Assembly (NCBI GenBank): GCA_021787565.1
Contig: JAJYLT010000009.1
Coordinates: 37,035-101,034, forward strand
DNA: 64,000 bases
Origin: Acidobacteriota bacterium
Lineage (GTDB): Bacteria > Acidobacteriota > UBA4820 > DSQY01
Reading direction: 5' to 3'
Shown here: positions 33,855 through 43,833 of the stretch, piece after piece
Numbering within the stretch: the stretch's first letter is position 1
How the letters are laid out: each line of letters starts with the position of its first letter
Notes under the pieces: generated by a model
Told to the model about the DNA's origin: nothing
The model's input: only the letters and a program-made list of their open reading frames with translations
Databases searched by the model: none
Translations under genes and position numbers: made by a program

Positions 33855-34676
33855 ATGGGCGACCTGAAGGGAAAGACGCTGTTCATCACCGGCGCCAGCC
33901 GGGGCATCGGCAAGGCCATCGGCCTGAGGGCGGCCTGCGACGGGGCCAACGTCGTCATCGCCGCCAAGACCGTCGAGCCGCACCCCAAGCTGCCCGGCAC
34001 GATCCACACCGCCGCGGCCGAGATGGAGGCCGCCGGCGGGAGGGCGCTGGCCGTCGCCGTGGACATCCGCGACGAGGAGTCGGTGAAGGAGGCCGTGCAT
34101 CGCACGGTGGAGACCTTCGGCGGCCTGGACATCCTCGTGAACAACGCCAGCGCCATCGACCTTCGGGGCACGCTGGAGCTGCCCGTCAAGAAGTGGGATC
34201 TCATGCACGGCGTCAACGCCCGCGGCACGTGGCTCTGCTCGAAGATGGCCCTGCCCCACCTGCTTAAGGCGGAGAACCCGCACATCCTCAACATCTCCCC
34301 TCCCCTCAACCTGGAGGCGCGATGGTTCGCGCCGCACGTGGCCTACACCATGGCCAAGTTCGGCATGAGCCTCTGCGTGCTGGGCATGGCCGAGGAGTTC
34401 AGGGAGGAGGGCGTGGCCGTGAACGCCCTCTGGCCGAGGACCACCATCGCCACCGCCGCGGTCATGAACCTGCTCGGCGGCCAGGAGCTCGTGGAGCGCT
34501 CGCGCACCCCCGAGATCGTGGCCGACGCCGCGCACGCCGTCCTGACCAGGCCGAGCCGCCAGTGCACGGGGAACTTCTTCCTCGACGAGGAGGTTCTGCG
34601 CGCCGAGGGCATCTCGGACTTCGGGCGCTACGCCGTCAAACCCGGCGTGGAGCTCATGCCCGACTTCTTCATCTGA
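33855..34676 (+). CDS. SDR-family oxidoreductase, HSDL2-like
   Basis: 273 residues; the start follows AGGAGAGCCGAGC. ITGASRGIGKAIGLRAA is the cofactor loop, DILVNNASAIDL the NNA motif, and VAYTMAKFGMS the catalytic Tyr and Lys. The long segment KTVEPHPKLPGTIHTAAAEM is characteristic of the HSDL2-like group, in which it follows the second strand. The C-terminal NFFLDEEVLRAEGISDFGRY fits too. Substrates of that group are probably fatty acyl or steroid-like; here unknown. Confidence 0.9.
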   Translation: MGDLKGKTLFITGASRGIGKAIGLRAACDGANVVIAAKTVEPHPKLPGTIHTAAAEMEAAGGRALAVAVDIRDEESVKEAVHRTVETFGGLDILVNNASAIDLRGTLELPVKKWDLMHGVNARGTWLCSKMALPHLLKAENPHILNISPPLNLEARWFAPHVAYTMAKFGMSLCVLGMAEEFREEGVAVNALWPRTTIATAAVMNLLGGQELVERSRTPEIVADAAHAVLTRPSRQCTGNFFLDEEVLRAEGISDFGRYAVKPGVELMPDFFI

Positions 34677-34766
34677 AGGGGCGCGATCCGCCAGGGCCGG
34701 GCGCATGGTCGGGCCGGGGAAAGGGCGGGATTCCGGATGGGCTCGCACGCGGGCAGAGGGGGTGAG

Positions 34767-36572
34767 GTGAACGAGGCGCTTCAAGCGGCGATGAAGCGGC
34801 ACTGGGGGTACGACCGCTTTCTCCCCCTCCAGCGCGAGGCCATGGAGTGCGTCCTCTCGGGAAGGGACTCCGTGGTCGTGCTGCCCACCGGCGGGGGCAA
34901 GTCGCTCTGCTACCAGGCCCCCGCGCTCGTCGCGAAGGGCCCGGCGGTGGTGGTTTCTCCCCTCATCTCGCTCATGAAGGACCAGGTGGACGGCCTCAGG
35001 GAGCGCGGCGTGGCGGCGGCCCGGCTGGACAGCAGCCTGCCGGAAGAAGAGAGGCGCCGCGTCTACGCCAGCCTCAGGGGGGGCGGGCTCAGGCTCCTCT
35101 ACGTCTCTCCCGAACGCCTCCTCATGGAGGGATTCCTGGACCACCTGCAAAGCGCCGGTCCCGCCTTCCTGGCGGTGGATGAGGCACACTGCATCAGCCA
35201 CTGGGGCCACGACTTCAGGCCCGAGTACCGGCGGCTCGGGCTCCTCCGAGAGGCCCTGCCGGGGATCGCCCTCCACGCCTACACGGCCACGGCCACTCCG
35301 AAGGTGCGGGAGGACGTGGCCCTCCAGCTCCGGCTCGAGAACCCCGCCCTGCTCGTGGGCTCCTTCGATAGGCCCAATCTGGTCTACCGGGTGGCCCCGG
35401 CGGACCGGGGCCGCCGCCTGCTTCGGGAGGCGCTGGACCGCCACAGGGGGGAGGCCGGCATCGTCTACGCCATCCGCCGCACGGACGTGGACGACCTCGC
35501 CGCCGAGCTGGCCCGCCTGGGCTACCCCGCGCTTCCCTACCACGCGGGCCTGCCCGACGAGGAGCGGCGGCGGAACCAGGAGCGCTTCCTCAGGGAGGAG
35601 GCCGTCGTCATGGTGGCCACGGTGGCCTTCGGTATGGGCATCGACCGGCCGGACGTGCGCTTCGTCCTCCACGCGGGCATGCCCAAGTCCCTGGAGCACT
35701 ACCTGCAGGAGAGCGGGAGGGCCGGGCGCGACGGACTGGAGGCGGAGTGCCTGCTCCTGTACTCCGGCGCCGACTTCCTCACCTGGAAGGCGCTCCTCGG
35801 GGAGCTGGAGCCGGAGGTGCGCGAAGCGGCTCTGCAGAAGCTCAACGAGATGGCCGCCTACTGCCGCGGCACCACCTGCCGCCACCGGGTGCTCGTGGGC
35901 TACTTCGGCCAGGAGCTCGGCGGCGACGGGTGCGGCGCCTGCGACGTCTGCCTGGGAGAGCTGGAGGTCGTGGAGGGGGCCCGCGAGACCGCCCAGAAGA
36001 TCCTCTCCTGCGTGCTTCGCCTCAAGGAGCGCTTCGGCGCGGACTATACGGCCCAGGTCCTGACGGGCTCGAGGGAGCAGAGGATCCTGGACAACGGCCA
36101 CCGGTCCCTCTCGACCTACGGCATCCTGGCGCAGGCTGGGCGACAGAGCGTGCGGGACTGGATCGAGCAGCTCTGCGGCCAGGGCTTTCTGGTCAAGCAG
36201 GGCGAGTACGGCGTGCTGGGCGTGACGCCCGAGGGCTGGGCCCTCCTCAAGGGGAGGCAGGAGCCGCGCCTCCTGAAGCCGGCGGCCAAGGGCGCCCGCC
36301 GGGAATCGAAGGCGGCCCGGGCGGGATGGGAGGGCGTGGACCGCCCGCTCTTCGACGAGCTGCGCGCCTTGCGCAAGCGCATCGCGGCCGAGCGCGGCCT
36401 CCTGGCCTACATGGTGTTCGGCGACGAGACCCTGAGGGACATGGCCCGGAAGCGGCCGGTCACCCGGCGGGCCTTCCTCGGCGTCCGGGGGGTCGGCGAG
36501 GTCAAGGCGGCCCAGTACGGGGAACGGTTCCTCGCCCTGATCCGCGGCCACGAGGCCAGGAGGGGCCACTGA
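34767..36572 (+). CDS. recQ: RecQ-family ATP-dependent DNA helicase
   Basis: 601 residues from a GTG at 34767 after GAGGGGG; an ATG at 34737 is an alternative. Helicase motifs: LPTGGGKSLCYQ (Walker A), VDEAHCISHWGHDFRPEYRR (DEAH and RecQ-specific loop), ATATPKVRED, ATVAFGMGIDRPDVRFVLH and QESGRAGRDG. The RecQ zinc site has cysteines in YCRGTTCRHRVL and GCGACDVC. A winged helix follows, and the end (ELRALRKRIAAERGLLAYMV) is an HRDC domain. It unwinds DNA 3' to 5' in recombination repair. Confidence 0.96.
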   Translation: MNEALQAAMKRHWGYDRFLPLQREAMECVLSGRDSVVVLPTGGGKSLCYQAPALVAKGPAVVVSPLISLMKDQVDGLRERGVAAARLDSSLPEEERRRVYASLRGGGLRLLYVSPERLLMEGFLDHLQSAGPAFLAVDEAHCISHWGHDFRPEYRRLGLLREALPGIALHAYTATATPKVREDVALQLRLENPALLVGSFDRPNLVYRVAPADRGRRLLREALDRHRGEAGIVYAIRRTDVDDLAAELARLGYPALPYHAGLPDEERRRNQERFLREEAVVMVATVAFGMGIDRPDVRFVLHAGMPKSLEHYLQESGRAGRDGLEAECLLLYSGADFLTWKALLGELEPEVREAALQKLNEMAAYCRGTTCRHRVLVGYFGQELGGDGCGACDVCLGELEVVEGARETAQKILSCVLRLKERFGADYTAQVLTGSREQRILDNGHRSLSTYGILAQAGRQSVRDWIEQLCGQGFLVKQGEYGVLGVTPEGWALLKGRQEPRLLKPAAKGARRESKAARAGWEGVDRPLFDELRALRKRIAAERGLLAYMVFGDETLRDMARKRPVTRRAFLGVRGVGEVKAAQYGERFLALIRGHEARRGH

Positions 36573-36650
36573 TCATTCGGAAAGCGGCCGTTCCGGCGCC
36601 GTGCGGTGCCATGCGGCGAATAGACCCACCATCGGTGAAGGAGGTTTCGG

Positions 36651-38444
36651 GTGCAGAAGAAAGGGCGGTTGGCAGGGGAGGTGTTTCAGCTCAAGGTCAC
36701 CCTCGATGGCATCCGGCCGCCCATCTGGCGGAGGATTCTGGTGCAACGAGACACAACCCTCGATCGTTTCCACCGTATTCTTCAGACAGCCATGGGATGG
36801 TGCGACATCCACCTGCACGCCTTCTACGGTGAAGAAGAAACGGAGTATGGAAGGCCCGATCCGGCTGCCCCGGACTCCAGAGGGGTCCACGATGAAAGGC
36901 GGTACACGATCAGCCGCCTTGCTTGCGAACCGGGCGATATCTTCGAGTACGAGTACGATTTCGGGGACTCCTGGATGCACACCATTCGCCTGGAGAAAGT
37001 GTTCCCCGTGGAGGCTTGCCTCGCCACCCCAGCCTGCATAGACGGAAGCCGGGCTTGCCCTCCCGAGGACGTGGGAGGGCCGGGCGGTTATCAGTGGTTC
37101 CTGGAGGCCTATTCCAATCCCTCTCACGAGGAGCACGGCGCCAGCCACGAATGGGCGGGCGAGGGATTTGCACCGAACGCCTTCGACGTGGCCGCCGTGA
37201 ACGCCGCTCTGTCCCAGCTAGTCCAGCGGCGGCGGAGGTTGGACAAACCGCTCTCTGGCGGGGGACCACGGGCCAGGGTCGCTCAAGAGCGCGAACGGCC
37301 CCCACAGACCCCCACCTCCGTCCTGCCTTTCCCGCTGGAGGAGGTGGAAGAGATCGGGGAGAACAGCGCCCCCGCTGTCGACTCTCCTTCCCGGTCCTCG
37401 GAAGGAACGGAAGCCTCCCCCAGCCTTGAAGAGTGGCGCCGGCTCTACGAGGCGGCGGCAGCGTTCAGAGAGATTAGACCGTGGGAGTGGATGCAGGACG
37501 ACACCCTCTTCGGCGTCCAGAACCTGGAGGACGGCGAAGTGGGCTATGGCTGCGTCACGGGCCTCCTGGGCGATTACATCGCGCTGGCTCTCTACCGAGG
37601 CGGAGGCGGGTATGCCGCCTGGCGGCGCATCCAGGAGGAGGGCCACCGGCGAAAGCCGGACCTGGAGGTCTTCTTCATGCAGGACTGCCTGGTGGCTTCG
37701 TGGGAGAGCCGGGCGACCCTCGCCCCCCCCGACCTCAAAGTCATCAGGGAGCTGGGGCTCAAGTTCCGCGGCTCCCAGGCGTGGCCGCTCTTTCAAAGCC
37801 AACGCCCGGGGTACTATCCCCGGCCAGTCACGGGGCGGGAGGCGCGCTTTCTGCGCGTGGCCCTCGAACAAGGGAGGGAGATCGCCCTCAGGCTTCGGGA
37901 GAACCCCAAGCTCTGCGCCCCGAAAAAGGGATGCCTGCTGGTCCGTACCCCCTGCGCCAACCAAGAGGGGGAAGGATGGGTGGACTGCTGGCTACCTCCG
38001 GAGGTCCCCGCGCTCCCATGGCCTAAATCCGGACCCGACCCCGAACGCCTTCAACGGATCAAGGCATCCTGTGTCTCCTCGCCCTTCACCTGGCAGGTCG
38101 ATCGCTTCCACGTCCCGAGCCCCGTGCAGGACGGCCCGCAGAGCTACCCGTACTTCCCTGCCGCCCTCATGGCCGTGGAACCCAGGAGCGACCTCATTGT
38201 AGCCCTGGACATGGATTCGCCCGAGGCGGCCCCGGACTCCCTTCTCAACCACCTCCTCGACGCCATGAGTTCCAGTGGGATCATTCCCTCCACCATCGCC
38301 GTGTGCCGGCCCGAGCTTCGGGAGATGCTCCTGCCTCTCGGTCAGGCCCTCGGCGTGGCGATCAAGCTGTTGGGAAGGCTTCCGGAACTCGGCAAAGCCC
38401 GCCGGGAGCTCGATGCCCACCTCCGGCGGGAAGGGGCACACTAG
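36651..38444 (+). CDS. Plasmid pRiA4b ORF-3-like domain protein with DUF7309/DUF6930-like C-terminus
   Basis: 597 residues. Residues 1-190 match the pRiA4b ORF-3 domain: VFQLKVTLDGIRPPIWRRIL, FHRILQTAMGWCDIHLHAF, FEYEYDFGDSWMHTIRLEKV and CPPEDVGGPGGYQWFLEA. A low-complexity linker (200-255) leads to a second region (WEWMQDDTLFGVQNLEDGEV, GYYPRPVTGREARFLRVALE) and a third (RSDLIVALDMDSPEAAPDSL) that I associate with DUF7309 and DUF6930. Function unknown; the first domain is often plasmid- or phage-borne. Confidence 0.8.
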   Translation: MQKKGRLAGEVFQLKVTLDGIRPPIWRRILVQRDTTLDRFHRILQTAMGWCDIHLHAFYGEEETEYGRPDPAAPDSRGVHDERRYTISRLACEPGDIFEYEYDFGDSWMHTIRLEKVFPVEACLATPACIDGSRACPPEDVGGPGGYQWFLEAYSNPSHEEHGASHEWAGEGFAPNAFDVAAVNAALSQLVQRRRRLDKPLSGGGPRARVAQERERPPQTPTSVLPFPLEEVEEIGENSAPAVDSPSRSSEGTEASPSLEEWRRLYEAAAAFREIRPWEWMQDDTLFGVQNLEDGEVGYGCVTGLLGDYIALALYRGGGGYAAWRRIQEEGHRRKPDLEVFFMQDCLVASWESRATLAPPDLKVIRELGLKFRGSQAWPLFQSQRPGYYPRPVTGREARFLRVALEQGREIALRLRENPKLCAPKKGCLLVRTPCANQEGEGWVDCWLPPEVPALPWPKSGPDPERLQRIKASCVSSPFTWQVDRFHVPSPVQDGPQSYPYFPAALMAVEPRSDLIVALDMDSPEAAPDSLLNHLLDAMSSSGIIPSTIAVCRPELREMLLPLGQALGVAIKLLGRLPELGKARRELDAHLRREGAH

Positions 38445-38933
38445 CTTCACTGCGGCAGCCGCACGGGAGACCGGCTCCCCAAGATCGCCCGGCCAGCCGC
38501 TTCGCGACGGCTATGCAGCGCGACGGAAGTCCGGCGCGCTGTATGCGGGTGGGGGTCCGGGGGAGGCGCGAGAAGGCGCGGCAACTCGCGAGACTTCCCC
38601 GTTCCAGGCGAATCTCCGCAACCTCTTGTTGTTCAATAAATTACACTAGGAAGGCCATTTTGGCATCAACCTAAAGTATGAGTTAGGACTCATACCTCAG
38701 ACTGAGGACAAGCATGATGGTATGACCCATATTTTGCTCAACCCATGGATGTGGGGAGTAGGATCGCATTGGAAATATGGGGAGAGGGGACTCCTAAGCC
38801 AAGACTCACTGACCCAGCCTATGGAGAACTGGCGCCGAGCCGCGGCCGGGCACGGAGAGAGAAAGCGGGGTGAATCGGAGAGGTCTACCATTCTGATGGG
38901 TGTTGGGGCAAGTGTGCGGAAGGAGAAGGACAC
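38445..38933. other. 490-bp intergenic region with an 8-bp inverted repeat
   Basis: No gene seen. The right half (from about 38630) is lower in GC. GTATGAGT-TAGG-ACTCATAC (38676-38695) is a perfect inverted repeat 239 bases before the next start and could be an operator; no promoter is convincing. Confidence 0.5.
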
Positions 38934-41181
38934 ATGAACACGAAGAGATTGGGCATCATGGGGTTAGCGGTGAGCATCATTTGTGCCAGCACGCTGGCGG
39001 CCTTCGGGCAGAGCGCATCGACGGGCGGTAACGTGTTGCGGGGTGGCGACTTTGAGGATCAACCGGCCCTGTTGGCGTGGGATCAGAGCTCAACGACCAA
39101 TGAATGATAGCCTGATCCTGCAGGTTGGCACCGATCAGGCGCATGGTGGGTCTTGGACTGCAAGGCTCGGAGGAACGCCGAAGACCACGGATACCCTTGA
39201 GCAGCCCATCGGCGCCTTGGACCAATATGCCCAGAGCGCCACGCTATCGTTTTATTGGAAGGTCGAAAATCCTATGCCCGGGGCGTCCCATGCGGACGTC
39301 CTCTATGTGGATCTGGTAGATGCCGACTCCGGTCAGATCATCCCGTTGACCACACTGGTAGCCAATGGGCAGGCTGGCTGGCAATTCTTCTCGTTGCGGT
39401 TTTCACCAGAAAACATGGGGCTCTACGCGACCAGCGACTATCGGCTGCACTTTGGGGCCGATATCCAATCGGCATCCAGCCCCACGGCGTTCGACCTGGA
39501 TGACGCTTCACTGACCTTCGTGCCCGCTTCCGGCACGCAGGGAGCCATGGCCGAAGCCCTGCCTGTCGGGGACCCGACGCTTCCGCCACCCGTAGTGGAC
39601 GGCGATGGCGACATGCAATTCGTCTCGACCTCGGGCCACTCGGTGGCCGTACTCGGGACGGCGGCCTACGGCCACAACAGCGACCTCCCCAACACATCCA
39701 GCCCCGACTTTCCCGCGCACCAGCAGATCGTGCTACAGGCCACCGGGTTTGCATCGGGCATGACCGCCAGCAATGCGGTCGTAAAGTTCGAGGTCCAAGG
39801 CACTACGACTGTTACCAGGGGCACGGGGGTCAGCGTCACCTGGAACTCCTCCAACAACTCCTATACCATCACATGCACGGTGCCCAATTCGCCGACACCG
39901 AACCAGTTGGTTACTGGCATCATCAAGGTGAAGAACACCAGCACCTCCGAGAAGGCCTCAACTCCCGTGTACTCGATCAGCAGCGCTGGCGTCGAGATGG
40001 GCTTCCGGTGGGGGTTCCCAGACCGCATTGCCGCCAATCCAGTTATTGGTGCGGGCGCCACCACCACCGTCCTGGGTGGAGGACAGCTCCAAATTACGGC
40101 GCCGGGGTTGCATGTCTTCAAGAAGACGACCGGTACCGTTGGCTACCCTATGCTCTTCGCGAAGGACACCAGCAGCCCTCCGCTCAAGGTGCGAATCAAG
40201 GGCAACAGCCTCACGAACAGCGGCACTCTCTGGAGTGGCACTTGGACCGCGGATGGCGCTCCGACCGTCTGCACCTCGAGTACGCCATGCATCGCGACCA
40301 ATCAAGCGCTAGAGCTTGACCTGATTAACCCGGACAATTCGGTCATCGATTCAAGTGACTACAACTATCCTTCGGCCAAATACGTTGCTCTCAAGGTAGC
40401 GGCTGCCAATCCGGTCACCTTCCTTCCCCCCTCGTCGGCGCTGGTCTTTGGCCCCGGAGCTGGTTATGGCCCCACCAACAGCGTGGGATACACCACCAAC
40501 GCGAGCGGTCAACCCGGAGATCTGGCGATCCGGCCTCTGCAGGGTGCGACGAGCCACGTTACCTTCCACGGGCAGAACCTCTACCGGATCAAGGCAATCA
40601 CGAACGACGACGGAAGGAGCTGGGTCTTCTCTGACCCTGCTCATCCGACGGTTATTTACGTCACCGGACCGACTTCCTCGGACGCAGGTTGGGGGACAAC
40701 CTTTACGGCGTGGGCGCCGACGCATGCACCTGGTTCATGTAAACCCTACTTCGCCACGAAAGATGACCCAGGCACGCCCACCCGTGCTTCGCAGGTCAAC
40801 TTTACCGTCGAACCTTCCATGGCGGCTAATTCCTACACAACCTCGTGCCTGATCTCCGGCAGCGGTTGTCCGCTGAGCTTTCCCGCCACCGGCACCACCC
40901 AGCGCATCGAGTCCTTTGTTGTGGGACCCAGCGAGGCTTCGACTGTAAAAGTCACGATCGGCACCTGTTCCGCGACCCAAGGGAATTGTTCGGATTTCCA
41001 TTTGAACTACTCGATCATCCAGGGCTCACCAGATGCCCAAGGGCGCATACCAATCACGATCTACTTGGTAGGCACCTATTCCGGCACTGGTGGCTATGGC
41101 ACAGGTAGCGTGAACTACCCGGTCACCATCTCTTCCGACTACGGCACAATCGAGACCCGGAACATCAGCCTGTATCATTAG
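38934..41181 (+). pseudogene. Large secreted protein split by a 4-bp frameshift
   Basis: The start at 38934 gives a signal peptide (GLAVSIICASTLAAFGQ) and a mature N-terminus (GGNVLRGGDFEDQPALLAWD), then a stop at 39105-39107. A second frame, entered at ATG 39100, carries the rest: NDSLILQVGTDQAHGGSWTA, a carbohydrate-binding-like beta domain, then Ig-like repeats to 41181. At the join the DNA reads AATGAATGATAGC; removing one AATG gives ACC-AAT-GAT-AGC and restores one 747-residue secreted protein. The repeat could slip back, so on/off switching is possible. Alternatively an assembly error. No enzyme motif seen. Confidence 0.82.
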
Positions 41182-41190
41182 TCGACCTTG

Positions 41191-41224
41191 TATACCCGGG
41201 CCGGCTGTTGCCGGCCCGGGTATA
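41191..41224 (+). terminator. Perfect 15-bp hairpin between secreted-protein genes
   Basis: TATACCCGGGCCGGC, loop TGTT, exact complement. It lies 10 bases after the stop at 41181. No T-run follows, but the stability suggests a terminator or an attenuator ahead of the next gene. Confidence 0.65.
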
Positions 41225-41241
41225 ACTCTGGGGAGGCATTG

Positions 41242-42816
41242 ATGGTGCCGGCCACGAAGACAATAATCCGGGTGATGGTTTGGATCACTCTTCTCTTGCT
41301 TGGCCTCCAGCATATCGAGGCCCAAGAACGCTGGCTTCACGTTTATTATCAGACGGCGAAGAAGGCGACGAGCCCATTCACGAGCCTCTTGATACCATTC
41401 TCTGGCGGAGGCTATCTGAGCGCCGGCCCGCCGGTGGGCACCCATCCGGTCTGTATTTTGCGCACCGACGTACATGGCAACCTGCTGTGGGTCAAGCAGT
41501 ACGCCAAGAACGGCTACATCTGGCGCCTTCTTGATAACGGCGATGGAACATTCACCTTTTACATCCCCAGCGCCATGCTCATAACGGCCAACGCCGACGG
41601 CGAAATCCTGTCCAAGGTGGGGTACGCGTTCTCTTACGGCGGAGGCACGGATGTGACCCGCTCTTCGAATGGGGATTACTACTTCTTAAATCAAAATCTA
41701 TCCCTCACGAAGGTGGATGGAGAGACGCTGGCCCCGATCTGGCTCATCGAATACGATCCGGCCCCGACGCCCAATGCGATTCAGGCCGCACCCGATGGTG
41801 GCATCGTGATGCTAGGTAGCCTCAACGCGACTCCAAATGGAACCGAGCTGATCAAGGTGGATTCGGACGGCAATGTGGAGTGGGCGCATCGGTATGAAGG
41901 CCCTCCGTACGGCAACCAGCCAGTTCTGGCCGGCATGGCGGATGGAAGCCTGGTGCTCGCATACTATGCGGAGAGCTGCTGCCCAAGCGTGGTCATGCAT
42001 CTGGATCCCTCTGGAGATATACTCTGGCAGGAGGAACTTACGTTCCCAGACTACCCAACCATGGGGCCGGCTACTATCCAGACCATCAGAACTTTTCAGG
42101 ATGGTACTATCTTACTGTCCGGCCTCACGGGGGGCATGCCAGGCGGCCAGTACCCTTCAGGATGGCCTATGTTAGAGGCCTTGGATTCTTCTGGCACCCC
42201 GCTATGGTGTCAGCTTTATGGCAATCAGGCCATCGCCCCAGACTCGAGCATTTACAACACCCTATCGTCGCAAGATGGATACGTTTTCATTAGTCAGGGC
42301 CGTGATGAGAGCCAATGGCCTATGCCCTACGGCGTTAGCCTCTCTAGCGTGGACCTCTCCGGGAATGCGCCGGAGGCCTGTGCCAGCCAGACCCTGGCCG
42401 TGGCCGCCCGCCCCACTTCATTATCGGCCCTGGATTGCCCGATAACGACTCGGAACTGGCCCGGGACCACTATGATTCCGATCGATGTCCACCAAGCCAA
42501 AGACGTGACCGGCATCCGTGATGATCTCATCTGCGGCGACGTCTTCCCGGCGGTGCTGAACGCCAAGGTTCTTCAGGACCCCTTCCGCCTCAAGCTCACG
42601 GGCTGGAATTTCCAGGACGGCAGTGTGGGCTTCATCAACGGCGTGCAGGTGCCGTCGAGCACGTTCAAAGGAACCGAGGCCAAGACGCGCCAGACGCGGA
42701 TGGTTCTCGGCGGCGGCAACCGGCTCAAGGCGATGCTGCCCAAGGGTCAGGCGGTCGCCATCACCTTCCAGAATCCGGACGGGAACACCTCCGTTGGCTT
42801 CAGTTTCACCCGATAA
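41242..42816 (+). CDS. Secreted beta-propeller-like protein
   Basis: 524 residues from the ATG at 41242, six bases after GGGGAGG. A signal peptide (IIRVMVWITLLLLGLQHIEA) is followed by repeated blades with DGN/DGE turns: LRTDVHGNLLWVKQYAKNG, ITANADGEILSKVG, KVDSDGNVEWAHRYEG and HLDPSGDILWQEEL. The last ~90 residues (AKVLQDPFRLKLTGWNFQDG to the end) resemble an IPT/TIG-type Ig fold. Surface or periplasmic location is likely. The gene lies between the frameshifted secreted protein and another secreted protein, suggesting a surface-protein cluster. Confidence 0.85.
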   Translation: MVPATKTIIRVMVWITLLLLGLQHIEAQERWLHVYYQTAKKATSPFTSLLIPFSGGGYLSAGPPVGTHPVCILRTDVHGNLLWVKQYAKNGYIWRLLDNGDGTFTFYIPSAMLITANADGEILSKVGYAFSYGGGTDVTRSSNGDYYFLNQNLSLTKVDGETLAPIWLIEYDPAPTPNAIQAAPDGGIVMLGSLNATPNGTELIKVDSDGNVEWAHRYEGPPYGNQPVLAGMADGSLVLAYYAESCCPSVVMHLDPSGDILWQEELTFPDYPTMGPATIQTIRTFQDGTILLSGLTGGMPGGQYPSGWPMLEALDSSGTPLWCQLYGNQAIAPDSSIYNTLSSQDGYVFISQGRDESQWPMPYGVSLSSVDLSGNAPEACASQTLAVAARPTSLSALDCPITTRNWPGTTMIPIDVHQAKDVTGIRDDLICGDVFPAVLNAKVLQDPFRLKLTGWNFQDGSVGFINGVQVPSSTFKGTEAKTRQTRMVLGGGNRLKAMLPKGQAVAITFQNPDGNTSVGFSFTR

Positions 42817-42836
42817 GGGCAAGAAGGAGCGCAGGC

Positions 42837-43751
42837 ATGGCAGGGCTCAAAGGCTCTCTGAATAGGCCGATGCTATCTCTTATCCTCGGCACCATGTTTG
42901 TTGGGCTTGCGCTTCCGTTTCCCGCTCAGGTGCACGTCGAGCGGAGCCAGGACGGGAAGATCGTCATCACCGACCAGGACCATGGCGGCGAGCGGGTCTA
43001 CGGCCTGGAGGGCGCCGCCCTGGTCTTTCGCCACCGCGAACACCGCCTGGAGATCTTTGACCCCTCCCAGCAAGCCTGGATCGCCGCTCCCGCCGACTAT
43101 CCCATGGTCCAGGCCGGGCAGCGACTCCTTCTGGCCTATGGCCCGGGTGTCGAAGGCAGCGCCGTCTACGATCTCTCCCGTCACGCCTGGGTGCCCGAGT
43201 TCGACGGATACAACCAGGGCGCCGTGAGCGACCGGTTCGCGGTGGGGTTCGGAGGGCCGGGCCGGATCGGCCTGTACGATGCGCGCACAGGTCGTTGGCA
43301 GAGCCCCAACATCGCAGGCGAGGAGGTGGCCTTGTCGGACCACCTCGTGGCTTTCTACGGCCCTTCTTCCAACACGAACCTGTACGATGCCCAGCGACAC
43401 ACGTGGATGCGGGACTTCTCCTCCTTCAGCCGGTGCACGCTGGGAGAGCGGATCGCGGTCTTCTACGGTCCGCCCGGGACCAACACCATGGCCTACGACG
43501 AGGAGCGTGCCACCAAGACCACCTTGATTGAACCCGTTGATGAGGTGGTTGTGGAGGGCGATCTGGCCGTCGTCCTCGGCCCTCGACAACACGCCTGCGT
43601 CTTTTGCGCCGAGGATGGCGCCTGGACCGAGTACCGGGGCGATGCCCGCCACATCGCCGTTAGGGACGGCCAGGCCATGATTACGGGCAGCTCTGGCGAC
43701 CTCTGGGTCTACGTGCCGCGCCGCCGCACCTTTGAGAAGATTCCGGACTGA
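42837..43751 (+). CDS. Secreted hypothetical protein, repetitive beta structure
   Basis: 304 residues; the start follows AAGGAGCGCAGGC. The signal peptide is PMLSLILGTMFVGLALPFPA. The mature chain repeats a pattern of ~40-50 residues: VYDLSRHAWVPEFDGY, LYDARTGRWQSPNIAG, LYDAQRHTWMRDFSSF and VYVPRRRTFEKIPD, each followed by a strand like LSDHLVAFYGPSS. This looks like a propeller. No enzyme site seen. It is 20 bases after the previous gene, so co-transcribed. Confidence 0.83.
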   Translation: MAGLKGSLNRPMLSLILGTMFVGLALPFPAQVHVERSQDGKIVITDQDHGGERVYGLEGAALVFRHREHRLEIFDPSQQAWIAAPADYPMVQAGQRLLLAYGPGVEGSAVYDLSRHAWVPEFDGYNQGAVSDRFAVGFGGPGRIGLYDARTGRWQSPNIAGEEVALSDHLVAFYGPSSNTNLYDAQRHTWMRDFSSFSRCTLGERIAVFYGPPGTNTMAYDEERATKTTLIEPVDEVVVEGDLAVVLGPRQHACVFCAEDGAWTEYRGDARHIAVRDGQAMITGSSGDLWVYVPRRRTFEKIPD

Positions 43752-43833
43752 GAGCGCGGTTTCCCCACCAACCAGAAATGTGCGTGCGCTCACGCCCACT
43801 CTCCGGGAGAGAAGACGGCCGGCGCCGGCGCGC

